Assembly (NCBI GenBank): GCA_023256555.1 | Contig: JALRFB010000008.1 | Coordinates: 1 to 13,092 of the forward strand | Direction of reading: 5' to 3' | Length of the DNA: 13,092 bases | Source of the DNA: Sediminibacterium sp. | GTDB lineage: Bacteria > Bacteroidota > Bacteroidia > Chitinophagales > Chitinophagaceae | Shown: positions 1 through 6,967 of the stretch, in pieces | Layout: each line of letters begins with the position of its first letter | Position numbering within the stretch: the stretch's first letter is position 1 | Position numbers and translations under genes: made by a program | Notes under the pieces: model-generated | Told to the model about the DNA's origin: nothing | Seen by the model: the letters and a program-made list of their open reading frames with translations, nothing else | Database searches by the model: none

Positions 1-1
1 G

Positions 2-127
2 ATGAACCTCTTTGAATGGAGGCGTACCAAAATAACTTGGCAGCAGTGGAGTGATGCACACGAAGAGTTGTTTATGAGAGAACTTAGAATATTCAATGGA
101 GAAACACAAGCGGTTTATGATATTCCA
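2..127 (+). other. possible plus-strand coding fragment at the window edge (unidentified)
   Basis: An open plus-strand frame begins with ATG at position 2 and stays open to a TGA at 272-274, but only its first ~42 codons look like independent protein. They are rich in Trp, Arg and Glu (for example FEWRRTKITWQQW near the start). From about position 130 onward the frame is simply antisense to well-formed SusD codons. The minus strand of 1-125 shows nothing SusD-like in any frame. The stretch may be the interior of an unrelated gene joined to susD by recombination or by an assembly error; because the frame is open at the window edge, the ATG need not be its start. I do not recognise the protein. 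Confidence 0.25.
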
Positions 128-1200
128 AAAGGCTTATCAGCAGAAATACCCATGTCAGATTTAATTGGCTTATTAAAGAAAGAGTTATCTAAGAATGGTA
201 AACCATTCGCATCCACTTGGAACGCATTAGCTAAAGAGAAAGATGGCTGGAAGAATCCGCAACATCCTGTTTGACCTCCATAAGGGAAGTTTAAGGCGTC
301 ACCTGAGTTAGCGTTTGCAGCACCAGTACCATCATTTACAGTCATCTGAACTGAGAATACGTGTTCAGCACTGTTCTTTTTAGGAATATCAAATACATCA
401 CCAAATTTCGCTACTAAATCGTATTTAACACCCAAAGATGTTTTACCATTAGCAATGATTGCAGTGAATAAAGCTCTAGCTTCAGAGAATTTTTTCTCAA
501 ACATATAAACTTTAGCTAAGTATGCAGCAGCAGCCCATTTGTTAGCACGACCTACAGAAGACATTGTCTCAGGTAAGTTAGCATATGCATAAGCGAAGTC
601 AGCTTCAATTTTAGCCAATGCTGGACCATTAGGTACTAAGTAGTTACCAGCAGCATATGTGATAGATTCATCGATATATGGAATATTACCGAAGTTTTTA
701 GCTAATTCAAAATGGTAGTGACCACGTAAGAATCTAGCTTCAGCAGTAATACGAGTAACATCAGCAGCAGAAATATCTTTTGCTAATTTTAAAACTCTCA
801 AAGCTTCGTTTGAACGTTGAACGCCATCGAAACGTTGTTGCCATAATTGATCTAAGTATGAGTTAGAAGGTGTAGCATTCCATCTTTCGATTGGAGTGAT
901 CAAGTTTTGGTCACCTGGGTCAGAACCTTTGTGAGCGTCACCACCCGCAACTGAACCATATACCCAGTTACTAGATGAAGTTGCCCAAGGACCGTTACCA
1001 GTACCTGCAGAGCTACCCTCACCATCTAATAATGAATAAGCACCTACTAATAGGGCTTCAACACCTACTTTGTTAGCCAACACGTCCTGGCTTAAGGCGC
1101 CAGCCGCTGGTACTTCCAAGTAAGATTTATTACAAGCATATAAAATCACCAGAGAAGAAAGCGCCACTGGGATTATATGTTTAAAATTATATTTTTTCAT
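115..1200 (-). pseudogene. SusD/RagB-family outer-membrane lipoprotein, 3' end missing
   Basis: This is the nutrient-binding lipoprotein that caps a SusC channel on the cell surface. The ATG at 1200 gives a lipoprotein signal peptide with lipobox LYAC and lipid-accepting Cys23, followed by NKSYLEVP, the usual SusD beginning. The TPR-like core is clear: ARFLRGHYHFELAKNFGNIP around residues 155-175 and WAAAAYLAKVYMFEKKFSEA around 220-240. The last family-like stretch is GLPFLDNSFFNKPIKSD, near residue 345, which normally precedes a segment with DPRLD and a 150-200 residue C-terminal part. Here the frame meets TAA at 115-117, giving about 361 residues against roughly 500-550 in the family. No minus-strand frame restores similarity up to position 1. 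It lies 27 nt after susC and is probably co-transcribed. Either a truncated gene or an assembly chimera; the identity is secure, the broken state less so. Confidence 0.85.
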
Positions 1201-1227
1201 AGTGTAATTAGTTTTCAATTAAATAAT

Positions 1228-4200
1228 TTAGAAAGTAAGGCTTACCCCAACATTGATTTGTCTTGATGGAGGATAAACACCATAATCAACACCAAATGAT
1301 ACAGAACTACCAGCTACTTCTGGATCTAAACCAGAGTACTTAGTGAACGTAAATAAGTTCGCACCTTGTAAATAGATACGAGCCTTATCAATTCCGTAAC
1401 GCTTTAAAGTTGCAGGATCAATTGTGTAACCAATACTTAATTGTTTAACTCTTACATAAGAACCATCTTCCATATAGAAATCATTGATCACACCGTTAGT
1501 GCTGAACCAAGAATCGTTTTCTGCGATTGGGTATTTAGCATTAGGGTTTACAGCAGTCCACTCAGCTCTTGGCTTAGATCTGTCTGCAGGTAACCATGAT
1601 TGAGTTAATACAGGGATGCTCTTAGAGTTTTGGAATTGAGGTACGAAATCTTGGAAGTAACGAGTTTCATTCAATACATCATTACCGAATGAACCATAAA
1701 TTACTGCAGATACATCAAACTTCTTGTAAGTTAATCCTAAGTTTAAACCGATTGTGAAATCAGGATTTGGATTACCAAAGAAAGTTCTATCAGCATCTGT
1801 GATTTTACCATCTTTATTTACGTCAACATATTTGAAACGACCTGGAGCAGCGTCTTGCTCTTTAGCCCAACCAGCTACATCAGCAGCATCTTTGAAGATA
1901 CCAGCAATTTTGTAACCGAAGAAAGAACCTACTGGATGTCCAATTGCGTTTCTAACTTGATTACCTGTATTGTGCGTACCAGCAGCTTCGAAGAAACCAG
2001 CAGCACCAGGGATATTAACGATAGTAGATTTGTAAGCACCGATATTAGCACCGATAGTGTAGCTTACATCGTTGTTAATTTTTCCACGATAGTTCAAACC
2101 TAAGTCGATACCAGTGTTTTTCATGTCACCGATGTTCACCTGAGGTAATTGAGAACCCACACCTACTACAGCAGGAGCTTGGTCTTGGAACAATAAACCA
2201 TCGATAGATTTTTCATACCAGTCAAAAGAGATGTCTAACTTGTTATTTAAAACAGTCGCATCAAAACCGATATCTAAGATTCTATCTCTTTCCCATCCAG
2301 TATTTGTATTACCTAAGTTAGTAGCATAGAAGCCCATCACTGTAGAGTTACTTGTACCGAATAAGTCATAGTAAGAAGATCCACCAGATCCACCATATAC
2401 TGTATATTGGTTCAATGCACTTACGTTAGAGATAGATCCTAAGATACCATAGCTACCACGTAATTTTAAAGAATTGATACCTTTAACATTTTTGAAGAAA
2501 TCTTCTTGAGAGATCATCCAACCAGCAGAAGCTGACCAGAAATTACCATAACGCTTATTTGGACCAAATACAGAGCTACCATCACGACGACCATTCAAGC
2601 CAATTAAATATTTGTCTTTATAAGCGTAGTCGATCTTAGCTAATATAGAAGTACCAGTTTGCTTATAGAAGTTAGAATAGTTGTTTTGACCAATTGGAGA
2701 ACCAGTATTCAAGCTCAAGTAATCAGTGTTATCAGAGAAATAGTTTACTCTAGAACCACCTACTTGACGACCAGAAACTTTTAACATCTCATAACCAGCC
2801 ATTAATTTTAAACTGTGGTTTTCTTTGAACACATTAGAGTAGTTCAAAGTGTTAGTCCAGTTATAGTTATTGTTGTAACCACCATATTCACCGTATCCGT
2901 TAGAAGAACCATTTTCAGCATTCTCATAAGAACGATAGTTATGATAGAAACCATAATAGTTATCGATACGACCACCAAATACAGTTTTTGCAGTAAAGTG
3001 TTTAGCAAAATCAACTTCTGCATACACATTACCTTGAACTTGCCAGTTATGGTTTTTGTTATCTTTAGCACGCATACGATTTGCATACGGGTTAGAAGAG
3101 TTACCTAACTGAGATCCAGCTGTACCACCAAAACCACCACCTGCATCTAATACAGGGATAATTGGTTGCTCCCAAGCTGTGTTATTGATATCGTTACCTT
3201 CTTGGTTATTACCAATTCTTGGATTGTCTTTGTAGAAAACAGTCATGTTTTCACCAATACGAATATTGTTTTTGATATTCCAAGATGTATTTACTCTAGC
3301 AGTATAACGCTTTAAGTAAGTATTTAACAAAGTACCTTGTTGATCTAAATAGTTTAAAGAATATAAATAAGTAGATTTTTCAGCAGCACCAGATGCAGTG
3401 ATTGTATGACTTTGCATTGGAGCATTACTCATTAATACATTCCACCAATCAGTACCAGTTTTGTTAGCTGGAACGATCAAGAAGATATCACCTTTAGAAT
3501 AGTCATTGTTATATTTAGTTAAATCCACAGGTCCAGTATAACCAGACTTAGAACCATACTTAATATAATCAGGAATTACTGGAGAAGTACCAGTACCATA
3601 TTGGCCTGATGTTACTACACCATTTTTATCTTGTTGAGAGTTTTTAGCCGCTAACCAGAATAAGTCTGCCATACCTTTAGTATCTAACTTATTCCAAACG
3701 TTACCAGTTCTTGGCATTTGAACACCATAGTAAGACTCGTAAGTGATAGATGGTTTACCTCTACCTTTTCTTGTAGTCACAATGATAACACCCGCAGAAC
3801 CTCTAGCACCGTAGATAGCCGCTTGACCATCTTTCAATACTTGAACTGATTCAATATCACTTGCAGATAAATCACGGAACAAGCTCAAGTCACCAGGAGC
3901 TGATTGAACTCCATCCACGATTACTAATGGAGTTGAGTTACCGAAAGAAGTGATACCACGTACAAACACGTTAGAAGGTTCACCTGGGCTACCAGAACCA
4001 ATGATTGTTACACCAGATGCTTGACCTTGTAACATTTGTTCTGCAGTACCAGAAGGAACTGACTTCATGTCTTTTACGTTAACAACAGAAACCGCACCAG
4101 TGATTTCTTTTCTCTTTTGTGCAGTGTAACCTGTTACAACGATCTCAGATAACTGAGATGATTCTTCAGCAAGAGCAACTCTAACTGTGTTTTGAGATCC

Positions 4201-4458
4201 AGCAACGGCAACTGATTTATCAGAGAAGCCAACTGACTTAACTGATAAAGTAACATTACCTGTAGCATTTACTGCAAATGAACCATCGTCTCCAGAAAGT
4301 GCAGAGACTTTTTGTCCATTCACAGAAATTGTAGCACCAGCAACGGCTTTACCGTCTTTAGCTGAAACTACTTGTCCTTTAATTGTTCTTGTTTGTGCGT
4401 TAGCAACAAGACCCAATAACAGCAAAGGAACCGTAATTAAACGTAGGAATTTTCGCAT
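1228..4458 (-). CDS. SusC/RagA-family TonB-linked outer-membrane receptor
   Basis: A 1076-residue outer-membrane transporter that would import ligand captured by the SusD lipoprotein, powered by TonB-ExbBD. In order it shows: a signal peptide (MRKFLRLITVPLLLLGLVANA, cleavage near residue 21); a carboxypeptidase-regulatory-like domain, about 25-95 (IKGQVVSAKDGKAVAGATISV); a conserved linker EIVVTGYTAQKRKEITGAVS; a plug domain, about 120-235, with AEQMLQGQASGV, VFVRGITSFG, PLVIVDGV and GSAGVIIVTTRKG; and a long beta-barrel rich in Asn, Tyr and Gly, ending in VGVSLTF with the terminal Phe typical of barrels. Length is normal for SusC. The barrel sequence does not reveal the substrate. It is transcribed leftward with susD and divergently from pxpB, sharing a 219-bp control region. 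Its third codon positions look more GC-rich than those of the pxp genes, as might be expected for a highly expressed gene (by eye only). Confidence 0.96.
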   Translation of the reverse strand: MRKFLRLITVPLLLLGLVANAQTRTIKGQVVSAKDGKAVAGATISVNGQKVSALSGDDGSFAVNATGNVTLSVKSVGFSDKSVAVAGSQNTVRVALAEESSQLSEIVVTGYTAQKRKEITGAVSVVNVKDMKSVPSGTAEQMLQGQASGVTIIGSGSPGEPSNVFVRGITSFGNSTPLVIVDGVQSAPGDLSLFRDLSASDIESVQVLKDGQAAIYGARGSAGVIIVTTRKGRGKPSITYESYYGVQMPRTGNVWNKLDTKGMADLFWLAAKNSQQDKNGVVTSGQYGTGTSPVIPDYIKYGSKSGYTGPVDLTKYNNDYSKGDIFLIVPANKTGTDWWNVLMSNAPMQSHTITASGAAEKSTYLYSLNYLDQQGTLLNTYLKRYTARVNTSWNIKNNIRIGENMTVFYKDNPRIGNNQEGNDINNTAWEQPIIPVLDAGGGFGGTAGSQLGNSSNPYANRMRAKDNKNHNWQVQGNVYAEVDFAKHFTAKTVFGGRIDNYYGFYHNYRSYENAENGSSNGYGEYGGYNNNYNWTNTLNYSNVFKENHSLKLMAGYEMLKVSGRQVGGSRVNYFSDNTDYLSLNTGSPIGQNNYSNFYKQTGTSILAKIDYAYKDKYLIGLNGRRDGSSVFGPNKRYGNFWSASAGWMISQEDFFKNVKGINSLKLRGSYGILGSISNVSALNQYTVYGGSGGSSYYDLFGTSNSTVMGFYATNLGNTNTGWERDRILDIGFDATVLNNKLDISFDWYEKSIDGLLFQDQAPAVVGVGSQLPQVNIGDMKNTGIDLGLNYRGKINNDVSYTIGANIGAYKSTIVNIPGAAGFFEAAGTHNTGNQVRNAIGHPVGSFFGYKIAGIFKDAADVAGWAKEQDAAPGRFKYVDVNKDGKITDADRTFFGNPNPDFTIGLNLGLTYKKFDVSAVIYGSFGNDVLNETRYFQDFVPQFQNSKSIPVLTQSWLPADRSKPRAEWTAVNPNAKYPIAENDSWFSTNGVINDFYMEDGSYVRVKQLSIGYTIDPATLKRYGIDKARIYLQGANLFTFTKYSGLDPEVAGSSVSFGVDYGVYPPSRQINVGVSLTF

Positions 4459-4500
4459 AGTGTTCGGGTTTGATTTTTAAATTTTAATACAATCGTGTAC

Positions 4501-4532
4501 CAATAATATAACAGATTATTAACTTTTGCAAA
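4501..4532 (-). promoter_or_regulatory. candidate Bacteroidota-type promoter for susC-susD
   Basis: On the minus strand TTTG (4532-4529) is followed after 20 nt by TATTATTG (4508-4501). This fits the Bacteroidota sigma-ABfr consensus TTTG / TAnnTTTG with the usual 19-21 nt spacer and one mismatch in the -7 element. Transcription would begin near 4495, leaving a leader of about 35-40 nt before the susC ATG at 4458. No better-spaced pair was seen; AAGGTTTG at 4536-4529 is also one mismatch away, but its nearest upstream TTTG is 24 nt distant. Confidence 0.45.
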
Positions 4533-4560
4533 CCTTTGCATAAGTTTTTTTAAAAAATAT

Positions 4561-4570
4561 CAAACGTTTG
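4561..4570. promoter_or_regulatory. CAAACGTTTG palindrome, possible operator
   Basis: A perfect 10-bp palindrome with a central CG, resembling the core of LacI/PurR-family operators (PurR sites contain GCAAACGTTTGC). It ends on the base where the first GTGTA-N5-TACAC dyad starts. It lies about 65-75 bp upstream of the predicted susC start point and over 100 bp from that of pxpB. No regulator gene is present in the window, so the family assignment is only a resemblance. Confidence 0.3.
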
Positions 4571-4584
4571 TGTAATAATTACAC
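4570..4584. promoter_or_regulatory. palindromic site 1, GTGTAATAATTACAC
   Basis: A perfect 15-bp dyad around a single central base in the divergent susC/pxpB region. A second site with the same outer arms (GTGTA-N5-TACAC) starts 33 bp downstream, about three helical turns away, so one dimeric regulator could bind both on one face of the DNA. Positions are roughly -90 to -105 relative to the predicted pxpB start, which would suit an activator or a looping repressor. The regulator is unknown. Confidence 0.45.
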
Positions 4585-4598
4585 TAATGAAAATTAGT
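4583..4598. repeat. small inverted repeat ACTAAT-GAAA-ATTAGT between the two dyads
   Basis: Six-base perfect arms (4583-4588 and 4593-4598) flank GAAA. The repeat sits between the two GTGTA-N5-TACAC sites and overlaps the last two bases of the first. With the flanking ATTACAC (4578-4584) and GTGTAAT (4603-4609) it forms a larger dyad. It is AT-rich and may be a third protein contact or chance. Confidence 0.3.
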
Positions 4599-4602
4599 TA
4601 TT

Positions 4603-4617
4603 GTGTAATACGTACAC
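4603..4617. promoter_or_regulatory. palindromic site 2, GTGTAATACGTACAC
   Basis: Same outer arms and spacing as site 1 (GTGTA-N5-TACAC), extended by one matched pair to TGTGTA...TACACA (4602-4618). The centre (ATACG) is not symmetric. It lies about 45 bp upstream of the predicted pxpB -7 element. Recurrence of the same arm and spacing in one intergenic region argues for a real operator pair. Confidence 0.45.
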
Positions 4618-4661
4618 ATAAATTGTAGAATCAATTCAAAAGAAAGGTAAAACAAAGCCCC

Positions 4662-4669
4662 TACTTTTG
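4662..4669 (+). promoter_or_regulatory. -7 promoter element TACTTTTG of the pxp operon
   Basis: An exact match to the Bacteroidota -7 consensus TAnnTTTG, ending 8 bases before the pxpB ATG at 4678. Transcription would start at about 4674-4677, so the mRNA would be leaderless or nearly so. No clear TTTG is seen 19-21 nt upstream, so the promoter may need an activator; the two dyads upstream are suitably placed for one. Confidence 0.5.
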
Positions 4670-4677
4670 ATAAAGTA

Positions 4678-5418
4678 ATGATTCTGAACGAAAACGATAT
4701 TAATCAACAATGGCATATGCATCTTTTAGGTGATCATGCAATTGTTTTTTCGTTAAAAGAAAAAATGGATTTAAAAATAAATATGGAAGTGCATGCATTG
4801 AATCAATTTATTCAAAGCAAAAATATTAATGCATTCAAAGATTTTATTCCTGCCTATTATACATTGACTATAGTATATGATATTATTGAATTACAAAAAT
4901 TATTACATAATAAAAAGATTGTAAGCTTAAATGAATTTGTACAAGCGCTAATAAAAGAATTCATTCAATTCAAAAAAGAAAATACATCATTTGAATTAGC
5001 AACAAAAAATATAAAAGTCCCCGTATGTTATGATGCAAATTTGGGAATTGATTTAGAAAAAATAGCCAAAGAAAAAAATACAACAATAGAAGATATTATT
5101 CAAATTCATTGCGCAAGAAAATACCGTGTATTTTGTTTGGGATTTATGCCTGGGTTTGCATACATGGGTGAAGTTGATAAAAAAATTCAAGTGGGAAGAC
5201 ATCTAAAACCAAGACCACTTGTGCATGCTGGAAGTGTTGGTATTGCTGGTGCTCAGACGGGTATTTATCCAAAAGATGCTCCTGGTGGATGGCAAATAAT
5301 AGGTAGAACGCCGATGAATATATTTGATCCAATTAATTTAGCATTGTTTGCTCCTGGAGATATGGTTTCATTTTATGCTATTACATTAGCAGAATTTAAT
5401 TCAATGAAAAAAATGTAA
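4678..5418 (+). CDS. pxpB: 5-oxoprolinase subunit PxpB (KipI/AHS1 family)
   Basis: PxpB and PxpC together with PxpA form the prokaryotic ATP-dependent 5-oxoprolinase, which opens cytosolic 5-oxoproline (pyroglutamate) to glutamate. The 246-residue protein has the family layout: an N-terminal LLGDHAIVFSL (residues 16-26), a variable alpha/beta half, then the highly conserved C-terminal half with LGFMPGFAYMGEV (154-166), GRHLKPRPLVHAGSVGIAG (173-191), TGIYPKDAPGGWQIIGRTP (194-212) and FAPGDMVSF (224-232). The ATG at 4678 is the first in frame after the promoter and leaves 15 residues before the conserved start; no alternative ATG fits better than the one at Met14. It heads a four-gene operon, with pxpC beginning 3 nt after its stop. 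In Bacillus the homologue KipI also inhibits the sporulation kinase KinA, but nothing here points to that role. Confidence 0.95.
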   Translation: MILNENDINQQWHMHLLGDHAIVFSLKEKMDLKINMEVHALNQFIQSKNINAFKDFIPAYYTLTIVYDIIELQKLLHNKKIVSLNEFVQALIKEFIQFKKENTSFELATKNIKVPVCYDANLGIDLEKIAKEKNTTIEDIIQIHCARKYRVFCLGFMPGFAYMGEVDKKIQVGRHLKPRPLVHAGSVGIAGAQTGIYPKDAPGGWQIIGRTPMNIFDPINLALFAPGDMVSFYAITLAEFNSMKKM

Positions 5419-5421
5419 TGC

Positions 5422-6237
5422 ATGAAAATGAATATTATTAAAAAAGGAATTGCAGATAGTTTACAAAATGTAGGACATTATGGACATCAACATATAGGTG
5501 TTCAAGTAGGTGGTTATATGGATTTTTTATCAGCACAACTAGCAAATAAAATTCTCGGAAATGATCTACATCAAAATGTATATGAATTACATTTTCCGGC
5601 AAGTCATTTTGAATTTGAAGAGAATGGATTCATTGCAATCACTGGTGCTAATTTTATTCCGGTGATCAATGAAAAAAGTATTTCAATGCATAAGGTTGTT
5701 ACAATAAAAAAAGGAGATATTTTACAATTTATGCAACCCATTCAAGGTAGAATTGCATATATGGCTATGTCCACCAATACAGAAAAAATAAGTGTCATAG
5801 AAACAAGCTTCGTAGAGGATATAAACAACTATCTATTTACTCCTGCCCCAATTCGTTTTATCCCTGGTCCGGCTTGGAATGATTTGGAACCATTATCTAT
5901 TCAAACATTGCTTCATCAGACATTTCAAACCACTTTACAATCTAATAGAATGGGCTTTCAATTAGAGGGACCTACCCTTTCCACCATTGAAAAAAAGTCT
6001 TATTTATCCTCAGGGGTCACCAGAGGTACTATGCAATTACTACCCAATGGTCAAATCATTATTTTAATGGCAGACCATCAAACCATTGGGGGCTATCCTA
6101 ATCTAGGTCAAATAATTTTGGTAGATTTACCTAGGCTAGCACAAATGGTGCATCAAACACCTATTCATTTTAGATTATGTAATGTATCTACTGCACATGA
6201 ACAATACCAATTCATACAAACACCATTTACAAATTGA
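5422..6237 (+). CDS. pxpC: 5-oxoprolinase subunit PxpC (KipA/AHS2 family), compact form
   Basis: Partner of PxpB in 5-oxoprolinase. Recognisable AHS2 blocks are IIKKGIADSLQNVGHYGHQHIGVQVGG at the N-terminus, GGYMDFLSAQLANKILGN (residues 30-47), IRFIPGPAW (144-152), SNRMGFQLEGP (174-184), SSGVTRGTMQLLPNGQ (196-211) and ADHQTIGGYPNLGQI (217-231). ATG codons at 5422 and 5428 are both possible; the second places Met directly before the conserved NIIKKGI. At 271 residues it is shorter than Escherichia coli PxpC or Bacillus KipA (roughly 310-335). The missing length maps to the middle: after GRIAYMAMST (109-118) the usual Gly-rich stretch with a GSRST-type motif and AGxGG is absent. The gene lies 3 nt after pxpB and its 3' end overlaps pxpA. 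Function is otherwise secure by context. Confidence 0.93.
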   Translation: MKMNIIKKGIADSLQNVGHYGHQHIGVQVGGYMDFLSAQLANKILGNDLHQNVYELHFPASHFEFEENGFIAITGANFIPVINEKSISMHKVVTIKKGDILQFMQPIQGRIAYMAMSTNTEKISVIETSFVEDINNYLFTPAPIRFIPGPAWNDLEPLSIQTLLHQTFQTTLQSNRMGFQLEGPTLSTIEKKSYLSSGVTRGTMQLLPNGQIIILMADHQTIGGYPNLGQIILVDLPRLAQMVHQTPIHFRLCNVSTAHEQYQFIQTPFTN

Positions 6238-6967
6238 TCTGAATTGTGATATGGGCGAAGGCATGAACAATGAATTGGAAATAATGCCTTATATCAGCAG
6301 TGCGAATATAGCTTGTGGTTTTCATGCCGGCAATGAATACACTATTAAAAAAACAATTGAAATAGCTTTAGAACATCATGTAGCTATTGGCGCACATCCA
6401 GGATATGATGATCCTGAAAATTTTGGTAGAATTTCACAATCTATTTCTGTTTTAGATTTAGCCGAATTAATCAATGAACAAATTTATATATTCGAAAAAA
6501 TTGCCACTCCAATGGGTGCTACAATTCATCATGTAAAATTGCATGGAGCATTGTACAATGATTGTGCAAAAGATACCACACTGAGTAAAATATTTGTTCA
6601 AACTATTCAAGCAATTTATCCTGATATATATGTTTATGGATTAAGTGAAAGTCATACAATTCAACAGGCAATTATTTTGGGGCAGCCCTATATGCAAGAA
6701 GTATTCGCAGACAGAACTTATCAAAAAGATGGAAGTTTAACTCCAAGACATATGCAATATGCATTGATTGATAAAATTGAAGATGCATGCAATCAAGCAC
6801 TTGACTTGGTATTGTATAAAAAAGTAAGAACAGTTCAAGATCAAATAATAAAATTACCAGCCGATACTATTTGTATTCATGGAGATGGATACCATGCAGT
6901 TGAAATGGCTAAAGCAATTTATTCTACACTAAAAGAAAATTCCGTTGAAATCAAATATCCCCAGTAA
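6197..6967 (+). CDS. pxpA: 5-oxoprolinase subunit PxpA (LamB/YcsF family)
   Basis: The third 5-oxoprolinase component, a divergent TIM-barrel protein of the LamB/YcsF family. Conserved blocks are all present: IDLNCDMGEG (residues 13-22), ANIACGFHAG (36-45), AIGAHPGYDD (63-72), HHVKLHGALYND (111-122; relatives usually have VKPHGALYN), EVFADRTYQKDGSLTPR (168-184) and ICIHGDGYHAV (225-235). Length 256 is normal. An in-frame ATG at 6182 exists, but the one at 6197 is closer to the usual N-terminus just before the DLN motif and is preferred; no start lies nearer. It overlaps the end of pxpC by 41 nt in another frame, implying translational coupling, and its last 23 nt overlap the permease gene. 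Confidence 0.94.
   Translation: MNNTNSYKHHLQIDLNCDMGEGMNNELEIMPYISSANIACGFHAGNEYTIKKTIEIALEHHVAIGAHPGYDDPENFGRISQSISVLDLAELINEQIYIFEKIATPMGATIHHVKLHGALYNDCAKDTTLSKIFVQTIQAIYPDIYVYGLSESHTIQQAIILGQPYMQEVFADRTYQKDGSLTPRHMQYALIDKIEDACNQALDLVLYKKVRTVQDQIIKLPADTICIHGDGYHAVEMAKAIYSTLKENSVEIKYPQ

Noticed and set aside
1201..1218. Extended SusD start at the TTG codon at 1218
   Set aside because: The ATG at 1200 gives a standard lipoprotein signal peptide with Cys23; the six extra residues add nothing and TTG is not needed.
2844..3086. Minus-strand open frame within susC in another frame
   Set aside because: It is a frame-shifted reading of barrel codons, rich in Ile/Thr/Val without motifs; the SusC frame is intact throughout.
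1855..3108. Plus-strand open frames antisense to susC (1855-2103 and 2815-3108)
   Set aside because: They mirror well-conserved receptor codons on the other strand, and the products are low-complexity Ser/Thr/Val/Ile-rich with no recognisable motif.
5144..5332. Minus-strand frame opposite the conserved half of pxpB
   Set aside because: Antisense to the most conserved PxpB motifs, so its openness is explained by that gene.
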